A DNA stretch of 64,000 nucleotides from Staphylococcus piscifermentans (GCF_900186985.1 NZ_LT906447.1:496001-560000); one strand, 5' to 3'. Counted from the stretch's first letter, positions 27,821 to 38,369 are shown. The notes: a model not told the origin generated them from the letters alone. A program made the numbers and translations.

Positions 27821-29326
27821 ATGAAAAAATTAGTACCTATTGTATTTTTACACAATATTAAGAAAGTTAACGGAGGACTTCATAAAGCTGCGTATCACCG
27901 AATTAATACGTTATCTAAAGTTTATAAAAGAGCGATTATTTTCACATACGGGTTTGATCCTGAATTTCAAGAACTATGTAAATATCATAAAGAAGTTGGT
28001 AATATAGCAGAAAATGTAGAAATATATAATTTATATGAGAATAATAATGCAGATTCTTCTACACAAAAATATGAGAAAAATCCTAATTATACTTATTTTG
28101 CTGATGCTAAGCAAAAAAATACTTATAGAGTTTTTGATGAAAAGGGAAGATATCATTACTATTTAAGATTACATGAGGATGGTACGGCTAATTTCAAAGA
28201 TGTTTTTACCACACCTTGGAAGCGTTATTTAAAAGAAATTTATGGTCAAAATGGAAAAGTAAGAAAAGCAATTTATATGGATGATAGAAACAAACCATCA
28301 TTCAATGTTTTATATTCAAACGAAGGCAAACCAGTGGTATCATCATCTTTGCACAAAGATAACTTTAGACCAGTAAATTATTTCTGTCATTTAAATGAAC
28401 GACAATATACTGATGAAATATCAATGGGAGTAGATGTACTTAAAGAATTTATAAAAGATATCCCTCATCCATTGTTATTTATTGAAAAAAGAGAACACGT
28501 AAAACCGTTCAACAGAATAAAAGGTGCCAACATTAAAAAGATTTATATACTGCATAATAATCATTTAGATACACCATTTACTGATATTCATAAATTTTCT
28601 CCTTCAGTAGATGACTTATTTGAAAGTATAGAAAATGATGAAATCGATAAATTAGTAGTATTAACTAAAGAGCAACAAGAAGATATCAACAAAATCAAAC
28701 ACATTGAAGATAAAATAAAGGTGATTTCACATCATCAACCTAAATTAACGAAGTTCATGGAAAAATTACCTGAGAATAAAGATCCATTAATTATTTCATT
28801 AGCAAGATATCATAATGCTAAAAACTTACCTGAAGCGATTGACATCGTGAAAGAGGTTGTCAAAAAAATACCTAAAGTTAGGTTTGAAATTTACGGTTAT
28901 GGACCAGATAAAGAAAAACTTCAAAAACAAATCGATGATGCAGGATTAAAAGACAATATCTTTTTAAAAGGGCATGTTAACAATACTATCGATAGACTTA
29001 AACAAGCAAAATTATACTTATCTACATCTAACTATGAAGGCTTCCCATTAGCTTTACTTGAGTCGCTTGCTTGTGGTGTTCCAATTGTTTCTTATAATAC
29101 CAAGTATGGACCAATTGAAATAATTCGAGAAAATAAAGATGGCTTTGTAATCGATAAATTAAGTAATGATAGAATAAAGCAAGCTGCAGAAAAAGTAATT
29201 CAAATTCTGCAAATGCCAGAAAACGAATACAAAAAAATGCAGAAAAATGCGTTAGAAATTACAAAACGTCAACATGAGAAAAAGATAAACAAACTATGGT
29301 TAGAATTGTTAGATGAATTAAGCTGA
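27821..29326 (+). CDS. GT4 glycosyltransferase, TarM/TagE-like
   Basis: A 501-residue GT-B enzyme. The N-terminal part (1-300) has the long beta-rich insertion found in TarM and TagE, with repeated YxDxxGK-like lines; the C-terminal part has SLARYHNAKNLPEAI and TSNYEGFPLALLESLACG with the retaining E-x7-E pair. Such enzymes add alpha-glucose or alpha-GlcNAc to poly(glycerol or ribitol phosphate). AGGGGAA precedes the ATG, 31 bp after the previous stop. Which sugar is used cannot be read from the sequence; nearby gtaB makes UDP-glucose likely. A terminator follows at 29365. Confidence 0.85.
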   Translation: MKKLVPIVFLHNIKKVNGGLHKAAYHRINTLSKVYKRAIIFTYGFDPEFQELCKYHKEVGNIAENVEIYNLYENNNADSSTQKYEKNPNYTYFADAKQKNTYRVFDEKGRYHYYLRLHEDGTANFKDVFTTPWKRYLKEIYGQNGKVRKAIYMDDRNKPSFNVLYSNEGKPVVSSSLHKDNFRPVNYFCHLNERQYTDEISMGVDVLKEFIKDIPHPLLFIEKREHVKPFNRIKGANIKKIYILHNNHLDTPFTDIHKFSPSVDDLFESIENDEIDKLVVLTKEQQEDINKIKHIEDKIKVISHHQPKLTKFMEKLPENKDPLIISLARYHNAKNLPEAIDIVKEVVKKIPKVRFEIYGYGPDKEKLQKQIDDAGLKDNIFLKGHVNNTIDRLKQAKLYLSTSNYEGFPLALLESLACGVPIVSYNTKYGPIEIIRENKDGFVIDKLSNDRIKQAAEKVIQILQMPENEYKKMQKNALEITKRQHEKKINKLWLELLDELS

Positions 29327-29364
29327 AAATAAAATACTGTCTGAAATAATATATTTTTAAAAAT

Positions 29365-29405
29365 AAGGGTTGAAGAGATGTAGAATTCACTTCAATCCTT
29401 TTTTG
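29365..29405 (+). terminator. intrinsic terminator after the first GT4 block
   Basis: AAGGGTTGAAG pairs with CTTCAATCCTT (one G-T pair), followed by T5. It ends the gtaB-to-27821 transcript. Confidence 0.8.
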
Positions 29406-29566
29406 CCTCGAAATATGAATTTTACTAAGTAAATGTTATAATTTTGTAAATACGATAGACATAAATTAAACTATTTTTGTTTTATGAGATATGTTTGCGT
29501 GAAAATAATTACATATATACAGATAAATAGTCTGGAATAAGTAATTAATTGAAGGGAACAATCAAT

Positions 29567-31072
29567 ATGATATATACAATCACTTCTACTTTGCCGAAGT
29601 TCCATGCAGGGAGAACTAAAGCACTTTTGAAGCGGATAGATTTTATTCAAGATAAATTAAAGAGAAAGCAAACAATTCTTACGACTAACTATGATCCGAA
29701 TTATCGAGATGTTTATCAATCGTTTGAAGAGAGAGGATTATTGAAAAGCAATATTCCAATCATTAATCTTTATGAATGGCTTTCAGATTATAATGTTTAT
29801 AACATTCGTAAAACTAAATTTAAGAAACAAAAAATTTATAAACCACAGCCGATTAGAATTTCCAATTATGAAGAGAAAGAAGACGAAAAACGGAATGCTA
29901 TAAGATATTACGATAAAGATACTGGCAAGTATTTAATGTATCGCCAATTCTTTCCAGAATCTGACATCATTAAATTTGAAGATTACTTTGTGGATGGTGT
30001 GAGACATAAAATTGAACGTCATGAATTTAATATGTATGGTTATTTACATCGAATCAGTAATTTTTCGCGTAAGTTAAATAAGAAAATTGAAGACCAATTT
30101 TATGATTTAGATGGCAATATTTATTGTCGGAGATTCTTTAATGAGGATGAAAATAATCGAATAAACTCTATATTAGTCTATAAAAATGGACGTGTAGAAA
30201 AAGGATTCAACAATGAAAAAGATTTATTTACTTATTTCTTTGATCATATTTTTGAAGATGGAGACACTGTCTTTGATGATGCAAGATTATTAGATAAATC
30301 ATTATTGGATTGCAATAAAAAAGTGAAACCGATTATGGTTTTACATAATACACATTTGGAGGGCAATAAGATTAAAGGTTCATATCGAACAGCTTTATTT
30401 AATTCAGATAAAGTATTTAAATATATTGTCCTTACACATCATCAAAAAGAAGATATCCAAAGTGAACTCGATATTCCTGACGATAAATTTGCTGTTATAC
30501 CGCATTTTATAGAAAAATCTAAAGCAGCAAAAAGCGAGAAGAAGAATCGTTTTATTTATATGGGACGTTTTGCACCAGAAAAACAAATTCCGCATATTAT
30601 AGAAGCTTATAAAATTTTTAAAGATAAAGGTTATGCTACCAAATTAGTTTTATTTGGAGCAGGAATCGGAGAGGAACGCCAGGCTATTGAGAAGTTGATT
30701 CAAGATTATCATCTCGAGGATGATGTAACTATCGAAGCTTTCACTGAGAACCCTTTAGAAGCGTTCAGAGAATCAAAGGCTTCCTTGCTGACAAGCCGAC
30801 GTGAAGGCTTCGGACTTACTGTAATGGAAAGTATAAACGAAGGTTGTCCGGTGATTGCTTACGATGTGAAATATGGTCCGAGAGAAATTATTGAAAATGG
30901 CAAAAATGGCTATATTGTAGAAGTGGATAATATTCAAGGTGTTGCTGATGCGATGGTTTCGGTTATCGAGCATCCGCTTCAACATGTTAAAACTAAAAAG
31001 ACTTTAACAGAAAAAGCCGCTATAAAAAACTTTAAACAACTCTTTAAAGAAATAGACAACTCGAAACCGTAA
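29567..31072 (+). CDS. GT4 glycosyltransferase, TarM/TagE-like (second copy)
   Basis: A 501-residue relative of the preceding gene with the same plan: N-terminal region with a long beta-rich insertion, then YMGRFAPEKQIPHII and TSRREGFGLTVMESINEG carrying E-x7-E. I start at ATG 29567, with GAAGGGA 9 bp upstream. It stands alone between terminators at 29365 and 31103, so it is probably transcribed separately. Likely decorates teichoic acid; the two copies could use different sugars or sites on the glycerol unit. Confidence 0.84.
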   Translation: MIYTITSTLPKFHAGRTKALLKRIDFIQDKLKRKQTILTTNYDPNYRDVYQSFEERGLLKSNIPIINLYEWLSDYNVYNIRKTKFKKQKIYKPQPIRISNYEEKEDEKRNAIRYYDKDTGKYLMYRQFFPESDIIKFEDYFVDGVRHKIERHEFNMYGYLHRISNFSRKLNKKIEDQFYDLDGNIYCRRFFNEDENNRINSILVYKNGRVEKGFNNEKDLFTYFFDHIFEDGDTVFDDARLLDKSLLDCNKKVKPIMVLHNTHLEGNKIKGSYRTALFNSDKVFKYIVLTHHQKEDIQSELDIPDDKFAVIPHFIEKSKAAKSEKKNRFIYMGRFAPEKQIPHIIEAYKIFKDKGYATKLVLFGAGIGEERQAIEKLIQDYHLEDDVTIEAFTENPLEAFRESKASLLTSRREGFGLTVMESINEGCPVIAYDVKYGPREIIENGKNGYIVEVDNIQGVADAMVSVIEHPLQHVKTKKTLTEKAAIKNFKQLFKEIDNSKP

Positions 31073-31102
31073 ATTATCATTATAGACTGATACACAAATT
31101 AA

Positions 31103-31135
31103 GGGAGCTGGGAAAATATCCCGCTCCCATTCTTC
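31103..31135 (+). terminator. probable weak terminator upstream of tagF
   Basis: GGGAGCtGGGA pairs with TCCCgCTCCC in a compact hairpin, but only a mixed T-rich tail follows. Confidence 0.5.
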
Positions 31136-31176
31136 CCAAATGATATAAAAGAGATAATACTAGAGGAGATAATATT

Positions 31177-33342
31177 ATGAATGACTTAACTATTGTTATT
31201 ACATATTACAACTCAGAAGAATATATCACAGAATGTATCAATAGTCTTAAAAAGCAAAGAAATCAAAATTTTGATATCGTTATAGTAAATGATGGGTCTG
31301 AAGATAATTCAAAAGCTTTACTTGATCGAGCTTTGCAAGATTATAATAACGACATTAAAATTATTAATTTAACAGAAAACCACGGTCATGCCTATGCAAG
31401 AAATGTAGGGATAGAGCAGGTTGAAACACCTTACTTCATGTTTTTAGATGCCGATGATCAGCTTGCTTCTTATGCTGTCAATTTCTATTTAAAAAAATTA
31501 AATGGCTTAGACGGCTTAGTGGCACCGATTTATAAATTCACTTTAAAGCAACCGCAATTTATCGATTACAATAAAGTGAAAATTGAATATCTCACAGGGA
31601 AAAAGAACCCCAATTCTTTTTTAAGGAAAAATACAGCTTGTAATATAATCTTTAAAACAAGTATCGTGAGAGCGCACAATATTCAATTCGACGAGGCATT
31701 ACATACTTATATTGACCGCTCGTTTTTAATTGATTATGTGCGTTATGTTAATCGCTTTGTAAGAATTTTCAACTTCCCGTTTTATTATAGAGGAGAAGTT
31801 TATCATCCATTTGAATCTGAAACTTTATCTGAACAAGATTTCGATAAACTCTTTGAAGAATATGTGGAAAGTTATTTTAAACAAATAGACCAAACAGATA
31901 ATAAACAAATTCGAGATTTCTTAAATCATAAGATGATTGCGAAGATTAAAAGGGATTTTGATCCAGCACGTAGAGATATTGAACAAAGATATGACAGACA
32001 TCGACAAACACTTAAGAAATTAGCGAAACACTTAAAATGGGCATTATTAAAAGAAGGTTCTGGTTTGTTCAAAACAGAAATGGTAATGTTGATGTTCAAC
32101 CAATCCGATAAGGCATTCTCTTTAAATAAAGGGCGTGCTGCCATAAGACATCTAAAAAATATTGCCACTAATTCTAAAAGGAAAAACCGCTCAATTTACG
32201 AGCTGAAAGATAAACCTGAAAATGTTTCAGATACAACTATTCTATTTGAAACTTTCGGGGGTAAAAATTATAGTGACAGTCCTAAATATATTTATGAATA
32301 TATGATGGATAAATATCCTGAATATCATTATATTTGGGTATTTAATGAGCCTGAAAAACATAGTGTGCCGGGAAATGCTGTGAAAGTAAAAAGAGGTTCT
32401 TCAGAATATTATAAAGCTTATTCAGATGCGCATTATTGGGTGACGAATGCTAGAACGCCGCTATATTTGCATAAAAAAGAAAATCAAACTTATATCCAGA
32501 CTTGGCACGGTACACCGTTAAAACGTCTAGCAAATGATATGAAAGTTGTAAGAATGCCTGGCACCACGACACCTAATTATAAGCGTAACTTCCATGAAGA
32601 AACTTCCAGATGGGATTATTTGATTTCTCCTAACCGTTATTCTACAGAAATCTTTGAATCAGCATTCTGGATGAATAGAGAACGTATTTTAGAAATAGGT
32701 TATCCTAGAAATGATGTGTTAGTTAATCGTTCCGATGATACTGAATATAAGAATGCAATCAGAGAAGGACTCAATATTCCTGAAGACAAAAAAGTGATAT
32801 TATATGCACCGACTTGGAGAGACGATGAGTTTATCAAAAAAGGCCAATACCTCTTTGATTTGCGTATTAACTTAGAGAATTTACAGGAAAAGTTAGGCGA
32901 TGAATATGTGCTTCTCTTGCGTATGCATTATCTTATAGCTAATGCATTGGATCTCAGCGGATATGAAGAATTTGCTGTAGATGTTTCAAACTACAATGAT
33001 ATTTCAGAGCTTTACTTAATTTCAGATGCGTTAATCACTGATTATTCATCCGTAATGTTTGATTATGGTATTTTAAAACGTCCGCAATTCTTCTTTGCTT
33101 ACGATATTGATAAATATGACAAAGGTTTGCGCGGATTTTATATGGATTATATGAATGATTTGCCTGGTCCAATTTATACAGATCCATTTAAATTAGCAGA
33201 TGGACTTAAACAAATGGACCGAATTGCTGAAGAATATTCAACTAACATCAATGCATTTTATGAGCGTTTCTGTTCTCTTGAGAAAGGTACAGCCTCTGAA
33301 TATATCGGAGAAATGATTCATAAAGACATTGAAAATAAATAA
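31177..33342 (+). CDS. tagF: CDP-glycerol:poly(glycerophosphate) glycerophosphotransferase
   Basis: The wall teichoic acid polymerase. At 721 residues it has the length of S. epidermidis TagF. Residues 1-210 form a GT2-like domain (ITYYNSEEY, NDGSEDNS, FLDADDQL); the C-terminal domain carries QTWHGTPLKRL with H444, YAPTWRDDEF, LLRMHYLI with H584, and ITDYSSVMFDY. H444 and H584 fall at the positions known to be needed in S. epidermidis TagF. It is a peripheral membrane enzyme that transfers glycerol phosphate from CDP-glycerol to the primed lipid carrier. GAGGAGA precedes the ATG. tagD follows 24 bp later. Composition is less AT-rich than the genes before it. Confidence 0.95.
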   Translation: MNDLTIVITYYNSEEYITECINSLKKQRNQNFDIVIVNDGSEDNSKALLDRALQDYNNDIKIINLTENHGHAYARNVGIEQVETPYFMFLDADDQLASYAVNFYLKKLNGLDGLVAPIYKFTLKQPQFIDYNKVKIEYLTGKKNPNSFLRKNTACNIIFKTSIVRAHNIQFDEALHTYIDRSFLIDYVRYVNRFVRIFNFPFYYRGEVYHPFESETLSEQDFDKLFEEYVESYFKQIDQTDNKQIRDFLNHKMIAKIKRDFDPARRDIEQRYDRHRQTLKKLAKHLKWALLKEGSGLFKTEMVMLMFNQSDKAFSLNKGRAAIRHLKNIATNSKRKNRSIYELKDKPENVSDTTILFETFGGKNYSDSPKYIYEYMMDKYPEYHYIWVFNEPEKHSVPGNAVKVKRGSSEYYKAYSDAHYWVTNARTPLYLHKKENQTYIQTWHGTPLKRLANDMKVVRMPGTTTPNYKRNFHEETSRWDYLISPNRYSTEIFESAFWMNRERILEIGYPRNDVLVNRSDDTEYKNAIREGLNIPEDKKVILYAPTWRDDEFIKKGQYLFDLRINLENLQEKLGDEYVLLLRMHYLIANALDLSGYEEFAVDVSNYNDISELYLISDALITDYSSVMFDYGILKRPQFFFAYDIDKYDKGLRGFYMDYMNDLPGPIYTDPFKLADGLKQMDRIAEEYSTNINAFYERFCSLEKGTASEYIGEMIHKDIENK

Positions 33343-33366
33343 TTAAAGGAAAGCGAGAATTTAAGA

Positions 33367-33762
33367 ATGAAACGTGTAATTACTTATGGAACTTATGATT
33401 TACTGCATTATGGACATATTGAACTTTTACGTAGAGCAAGAGAAATGGGCGATTATTTAATCGTAGCACTTTCTAGCGACGAGTTTAATAAAATAAAGAA
33501 TAAAAAATCTTATTACAGCTATGACCAACGCAAAATGATGTTAGAGTCTATTCGTTATGTAGATTTAGTCATCCCTGAAGACGATTGGGGACAAAAAACG
33601 AAAGATGTTGATAGATACGAAGTCGATACTTTTGTAATGGGTCATGACTGGGAAGGTGAATTCGACTTCTTAAAAGACCAATGTGAAGTGATTTATCTTA
33701 AACGTACAGAAGGTATCTCAACAACTCAAATCAAAAAAGAATTATACGGAAAAGAAAAATAA
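33367..33762 (+). CDS. tagD: glycerol-3-phosphate cytidylyltransferase
   Basis: A 131-residue cytosolic nucleotidyltransferase that makes CDP-glycerol for TagF. HYGH (14-17) is the HxGH site, and RTEGISTT (113-120) is the second signature. Length is normal. Directly downstream of tagF in the same transcript, followed by a strong terminator. Confidence 0.95.
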   Translation: MKRVITYGTYDLLHYGHIELLRRAREMGDYLIVALSSDEFNKIKNKKSYYSYDQRKMMLESIRYVDLVIPEDDWGQKTKDVDRYEVDTFVMGHDWEGEFDFLKDQCEVIYLKRTEGISTTQIKKELYGKEK

Positions 33763-33763
33763 G

Positions 33764-33805
33764 CAGAAGCTGGGACGAAATATTGTCCCAGCTTCTGTAT
33801 TTTTC
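33764..33805 (+). terminator. intrinsic terminator of tagF-tagD
   Basis: A perfect 13-bp stem, CAGAAGCTGGGAC with GTCCCAGCTTCTG, followed by a T-rich tract. Confidence 0.9.
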
Positions 33806-34132
33806 TTCTTTTCTTTTGAAGCTTTACACAATCTCTGTTGCTCATTACACTGCTGTGCGTTAAACTGTATAAGAATGCTAAGATTCAGAGAATTTTAGGG
33901 GTAAAAGTAACTGAGACAAATAAAATGTTATTTTATCAGTATGGCAATGAATAATTGGGGCAAGTTTAATAAAAGCGACTGGGGATAGCGCAACTCATAT
34001 AATCGATACAATCGTATATCGTTATTATATATGTTGCAGTCTCAGTCTTTTTATTTTGCAGAAAACTGATGCAAGAATAGCATTCTTTCTCAAGTTACTT
34101 ATCATATATTCGGTGAATGGAGGATAGGTAAA
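33806..34132. other. intergenic region upstream of the amino-acid exchanger
   Basis: No gene recognised. ACTGAGAC near 33910 and GTCTCAGT near 34043 are inverted 8-mers about 130 bp apart, the second followed by T-rich sequence, so a transcript across them could end in a terminator-like fold. A smaller imperfect palindrome lies near 33994-34020. These might mark an untranslated RNA, but support is thin. Confidence 0.3.
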
Positions 34133-35467
34133 ATGAGTAATCAAAATGAGTTGAAACGTAATCTCGGATTCTTCTCAGCCATTTCCATTGTCATGGGAAC
34201 GGTCATCGGAGCAGGTGTCTTCTTCAAAGTATCTAGCGTTGTGGAAGTAACCGGTTCTACGAGTATGGCAATGTTTGTTTGGTTATTAGGCGGACTTGTT
34301 ACCATCTGTGCAGGACTCACTGCAGCTGAACTGGCAGCAGCAATTCCTGAAACAGGCGGTTTAATCACATATATTGAATATACTTATGGCAGTTTCTGGG
34401 GCTATTTATCAGGCTGGGCTCAAGCATTTATATATTTCCCGGCTAATATCGCAGCCTTAGCGATTGTCTTCGCAACACAATTAGTTAATTTATTCCATAT
34501 GCAAGCGGGTTGGATTGTCCCGTTAGCGATATTAACAGCATTATCGATTTACTTTATTAACTGCTTAGGTTCTAAAGCAGGAGGCATGCTACAATCTATT
34601 ACATTGGTGATCAAATTGATACCAATTATTTTAATCGTAGTAGTAGGATTATTCCAAGACAGCAATGTAGACTTTTCATTACTGCCGCTTCAAGCAGGTG
34701 AACATCACGGCTTCTTCACTGCGTTAGGTGCAGGATTGCTTGCTACAATGTTTGCTTACGACGGTTGGATGCACGTCGGTACTATCGCAGGAGAATTGAA
34801 AAATCCTAAACGCGATTTACCAGGTGCGATCACTATCGGTTTAGGTGCAGTCATGATTGTTTATTTACTCATCAATGCAGCATTCTTAATGACACTGCCA
34901 ATTTCAGAAATCAGCGGCAACTTAAACGCGGCCAGTGAAGCTTCAGTTAAAATCTTTGGTGACGGCGGCGGTAAAATCGTTACTATCGGTATTATGGTTT
35001 CCGTTTACGGTGCTTTAAACGGCTACTTAATGACAGGAATGCGTGTACCGTATGCCATGGCAGAACGCAACCGCTTACCATTCCGCAACTTCTTCTTGAA
35101 ATTGACACCCGGACAAGCACCATGGGCAGCAGGACTTGTGCAGCAAATCATCGCATTCGTCATGATGTCACTCGGCGCATTCGATACCATCACAAATATG
35201 CTCGTCTTCGTCATCTGGACCTTCTATTCCATGTCCTTCTTGGCAGTTATGATTTTAAGAAAGAGAGAACCAGAGATGGAGCGGCCTTATAGAGTGCCTC
35301 TTTACCCGATTATTCCGCTCATTGCATTATTGGCAGGAATCTTCGTATTGATCAACACGCTCTTTACGCAAACACTCTTGGCAGTTATCGGTATTGTGAT
35401 TACCTTATTAGGTATTCCAATTTATTTCTATAAGAAGAAACAAGAGGAAAGAGAAGGCATCAAGTAG
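34133..35467 (+). CDS. APC-family amino-acid exchanger (SteT/LAT-like)
   Basis: A 444-residue membrane transporter with twelve predicted helices and the APC substrate-binding start SIVMGTVIGAGVFFKVSSV. GWMHVGTIAGELKNPKRDLP and YRVPLYPIIPLIAL are typical of the LAT branch, whose best-known bacterial member is the serine/threonine exchanger SteT of B. subtilis. ATGGAGGATAGG precedes the ATG. Monocistronic; terminator at 35479. Substrate inferred only at the family level. Confidence 0.85.
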   Translation: MSNQNELKRNLGFFSAISIVMGTVIGAGVFFKVSSVVEVTGSTSMAMFVWLLGGLVTICAGLTAAELAAAIPETGGLITYIEYTYGSFWGYLSGWAQAFIYFPANIAALAIVFATQLVNLFHMQAGWIVPLAILTALSIYFINCLGSKAGGMLQSITLVIKLIPIILIVVVGLFQDSNVDFSLLPLQAGEHHGFFTALGAGLLATMFAYDGWMHVGTIAGELKNPKRDLPGAITIGLGAVMIVYLLINAAFLMTLPISEISGNLNAASEASVKIFGDGGGKIVTIGIMVSVYGALNGYLMTGMRVPYAMAERNRLPFRNFFLKLTPGQAPWAAGLVQQIIAFVMMSLGAFDTITNMLVFVIWTFYSMSFLAVMILRKREPEMERPYRVPLYPIIPLIALLAGIFVLINTLFTQTLLAVIGIVITLLGIPIYFYKKKQEEREGIK

Positions 35468-35478
35468 AGGACTTTCTT

Positions 35479-35508
35479 GAGTCGGCGCGACAGCCGGCTC
35501 TTTTTTTT
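35479..35508 (+). terminator. intrinsic terminator of the exchanger gene
   Basis: GAGTCGGC pairs with GCCGGCTC, followed by T8. Confidence 0.88.
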
Positions 35509-35637
35509 CAAGCAAAAGAAGTTATCTAAAAATTCTAAATATAGTCTAGACCTAAACTGACTTTCTGCCGTACAATAATAGATATAGTGTCGGTAAAATA
35601 GAAAGCCGAAATCTGATTACAAAGGAGTAAGGTACAT

Positions 35638-36573
35638 ATGAAAGTAGCAGTAGCTGGTGCCGGAGCGATGGGCGGTCGTGTCGGTACACAAATTCAACAA
35701 GCAGGATACGACGTGACATTTATTGATTATTGGGAACCGCATGTAGAAGCGGTGAACGAAAATGGATTTGAAATCCAAACGGAAACCGAAACTTATAATG
35801 TTCCTGCAACGATGATTTATCCGCATGAAGTGAAAGAAGCTTATGATTTAGTGATTATCTTAACGAAGGCGATGCGTTCAGAGGAAATGCTGCGCGACTT
35901 GAAGCAGTATGGTGCGATTAATGCGGATACTTCTGTGTTAACGTTAATGAATGGTTTAGGACATGATGAACGCTTTACTAAAATCGTGCCGGAAGAACAA
36001 GTTTACTTAGCGGTGACTGTATGGACTGCTGGACTTAGAGGACCAGGCCAATTGTTATTAGAAGGCACAGGTGCCATCGAGTTCCAACGTGTGGATGGAA
36101 AGGTGACAGAACGCACGTATGAAATTCAAAAGGTCTTTGAAGCGGCAGGATTGAATGCGACGATTAGTGATAATGTGATGGTCTCTGTTTGGAATAAAGC
36201 AGCATTAAATAGTGTGTTGAATCCTTTATGTACAATTCTAGATAAAACAATTGCTGAATTTGCGGAATATGATCAAGCGCATGAAATGATTGTGCCGATT
36301 ATTGAAGAAATTGTGGATGTCGGTACCGCAAGAGGTGTGGACTTGAATTTTGACACAATCGTAAATAAAATCGAGAAAACTTATCCAGTAGAAGCGCAAG
36401 GATTGCATCATCCTTCAATGCATCAAGATTTATATTCAGGTCGTTTAACTGAAGTGGATTACCTAAATGGTCAAATTGAAGCATATGGTCAAGAATTAAA
36501 AATTCCGACACCGAATAATACGATGTTGAAGCATTTAGTGCATCAATTAGAAATGAAATATGTTAAAGAATAA
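35638..36573 (+). CDS. ketopantoate reductase family protein
   Basis: A 311-residue cytosolic NADPH-dependent oxidoreductase of the ApbA/PanE family, which reduces 2-dehydropantoate to pantoate in coenzyme A synthesis. The Rossmann loop is GAGAMGGRVG (7-16). The catalytic lysine is in VWNKAALNSVLNPLC, and EVDYLNG carries the substrate-binding residues. AAAGGAG stands before the ATG. Staphylococci often have more than one such gene and panB/panC are not nearby, so I leave the symbol empty. Confidence 0.85.
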   Translation: MKVAVAGAGAMGGRVGTQIQQAGYDVTFIDYWEPHVEAVNENGFEIQTETETYNVPATMIYPHEVKEAYDLVIILTKAMRSEEMLRDLKQYGAINADTSVLTLMNGLGHDERFTKIVPEEQVYLAVTVWTAGLRGPGQLLLEGTGAIEFQRVDGKVTERTYEIQKVFEAAGLNATISDNVMVSVWNKAALNSVLNPLCTILDKTIAEFAEYDQAHEMIVPIIEEIVDVGTARGVDLNFDTIVNKIEKTYPVEAQGLHHPSMHQDLYSGRLTEVDYLNGQIEAYGQELKIPTPNNTMLKHLVHQLEMKYVKE

Positions 36574-36665
36574 AGCTATTCTATCTCATTAAGGTGTTAG
36601 GTAAATGATTCACAAGCACATTAAATGAACTAATTATAAGTGTGTGTGATAATAATAATCAGAGA

Positions 36666-36680
36666 TGTAAACGTTTTACT
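36666..36680. promoter_or_regulatory. weak cre-like box upstream of aldA
   Basis: TGTAAACGTTTTACT has the TGTAAACG core of a CcpA site but departs from consensus at the last positions. It lies about 95 bp before aldA. Confidence 0.3.
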
Positions 36681-36775
36681 TTTCAACAGCTTTACTGCGT
36701 GACTGGCAGTTGAAATGATACAACGGTTAGAAACGCACCAATATAAATCAAAGAACTTAAAGGAGGACTTTAAGC

Positions 36776-38308
36776 ATGAGTGTAAATGTAAGAGATTATA
36801 TCCAAGATAGTTATGATTTATTTATTAATGGTAAATTTGTACCGAGTGATTCTGGTGAAACACTTGAAGTGACAAATCCTGCAACTGGTGAAGTATTAAC
36901 GAAAGTAGCGAAAGCAGGAGAAAAGGATGTAGATAAAGCAGTTAAAGCTGCACAAACTGCATTTGACAGCTGGGGTAAAACACCGAAAGAAGAACGTGTT
37001 AAATTATTACGTAAAATCGGTGACAAAATTTTAGAACAAAAAGATCGTCTTGCGATGATTGAAACTTTAAATAATGGTAAACCAATTCGTGAAACATCTA
37101 CAATTGATGTTCCGCTTGCTGCACGCCACTTTGAATACTTTGCAAGTGTTATAGATACAGATGAAGGTTCTGTAAATGATATGAGCGAAGATGTGATGAG
37201 TATCGTCCGTCATGAACCTATCGGAGTCGTGGGTGCTGTCGTTGCCTGGAACTTCCCAATGCTATTAGCAGCATGGAAATTAGGACCTGCTTTAGCTGCA
37301 GGTAATACAGTTGTAATCCAACCCTCATCATCTACACCGCTAAGCTTGATTGAATTAGCGAAAATCTTCCAAGAAGTATTACCAGATGGTGTAGTGAATG
37401 TCTTAACTGGTAAAGGTTCAGAATCAGGTAACGCCATCTTCAATCATGAAGGCGTTGATAAATTATCATTCACTGGTTCTACTGATGTAGGTTATCAAGT
37501 TGCTGAAGCTGCAGCCAAACGTATTGTACCTGCTACTTTAGAACTTGGCGGTAAATCAGCCAATATTATTTTAGACGATGCGAACTTAGATGTAGCTGTA
37601 GAAGGTATTCAATTAGGTATCTTGTTCAACCAAGGTGAAGTTTGCAGTGCCGGTTCAAGATTATTAGTCCAAGAAGATATCTATGATAAATTAATCAAAC
37701 GTTTGAAAGATGTCTTCAGTCACCTTAAAGTCGGCGATCCAACAGATGAAAATATTCAAATGGGTTCTCAAACTGGAGAAGCACAAATGAAAAAAATCCA
37801 AAGTTATTTAGACTTTGCGAAAGATTCAGGTGCTGAAATTTTAACTGGCGGCCACAGAATTACTGATGGCGAATTAAGCAAAGGCTATTTCTTCCAACCG
37901 ACAATTATTTTAGTAGACAATAATGATAACAAATTAGCACAAGAAGAAATCTTCGGACCTGTCTTAACTGTTATTAAAGTTAAAGACGACGATGAAGCTA
38001 TCCGCATTGCTAACGATTCTGAATACGGTTTAGCTGGTGGTGTGTTCTCTCAAAACATTAACCGTGCTTTAAATATTGCACGTGCTATCCGTACTGGACG
38101 TGTATGGATCAACACTTATAACCAAGTGCCAGAAGGTGCACCATTCGGCGGTTATAAAAAATCAGGTATCGGTAGAGAAACTTATAAAGGCGCATTAAAA
38201 AATTACCAACAAGTTAAAAATATCTTTATCGATACAAGCAATAAACCAAAAGGCTTATATGAATCAGGACAAAGCGATGTTCTAGATCATGATGATCATA
38301 AATTCTAA
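36776..38308 (+). CDS. aldA: NAD(P)-dependent aldehyde dehydrogenase
   Basis: A 510-residue aldehyde dehydrogenase very close to staphylococcal AldA in sequence ([31 protein letters not shown]). Catalytic residues are present: N159 in AWNFPM, E256 in LELGG, and nucleophile C290 in NQGEVCSAG. It oxidises aldehydes to acids. The C-terminus has an acidic tail ([10 protein letters not shown]) longer than in S. aureus. AAAGGAGGA precedes the ATG; a weak cre-like box lies upstream and a long hairpin terminator follows. Confidence 0.92.
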   Translation: MSVNVRDYIQDSYDLFINGKFVPSDSGETLEVTNPATGEVLTKVAKAGEKDVDKAVKAAQTAFDSWGKTPKEERVKLLRKIGDKILEQKDRLAMIETLNNGKPIRETSTIDVPLAARHFEYFASVIDTDEGSVNDMSEDVMSIVRHEPIGVVGAVVAWNFPMLLAAWKLGPALAAGNTVVIQPSSSTPLSLIELAKIFQEVLPDGVVNVLTGKGSESGNAIFNHEGVDKLSFTGSTDVGYQVAEAAAKRIVPATLELGGKSANIILDDANLDVAVEGIQLGILFNQGEVCSAGSRLLVQEDIYDKLIKRLKDVFSHLKVGDPTDENIQMGSQTGEAQMKKIQSYLDFAKDSGAEILTGGHRITDGELSKGYFFQPTIILVDNNDNKLAQEEIFGPVLTVIKVKDDDEAIRIANDSEYGLAGGVFSQNINRALNIARAIRTGRVWINTYNQVPEGAPFGGYKKSGIGRETYKGALKNYQQVKNIFIDTSNKPKGLYESGQSDVLDHDDHKF

Positions 38309-38324
38309 TTTCTAGATGAATGAA

Positions 38325-38366
38325 ATCCCGCCTCTCAGATGTGGTCTGAGTAGGCGGGATTTTTTG
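38325..38366. terminator. terminator between aldA and the 38370 gene
   Basis: ATCCCGCCT pairs with AGGCGGGAT, extended inward by CTCAGA/TCTGAG, followed by T6. It ends aldA and may also act on the converging minus-strand gene. Confidence 0.88.
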
Positions 38367-38369
38367 TTA

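Noticed and set aside
33850..33880. Further copy of the 43-bp palindromic repeat (AACTGTATAAG)
   Set aside because: Only the left arm is present; there is no matching right arm or tail, so chance similarity is likely.
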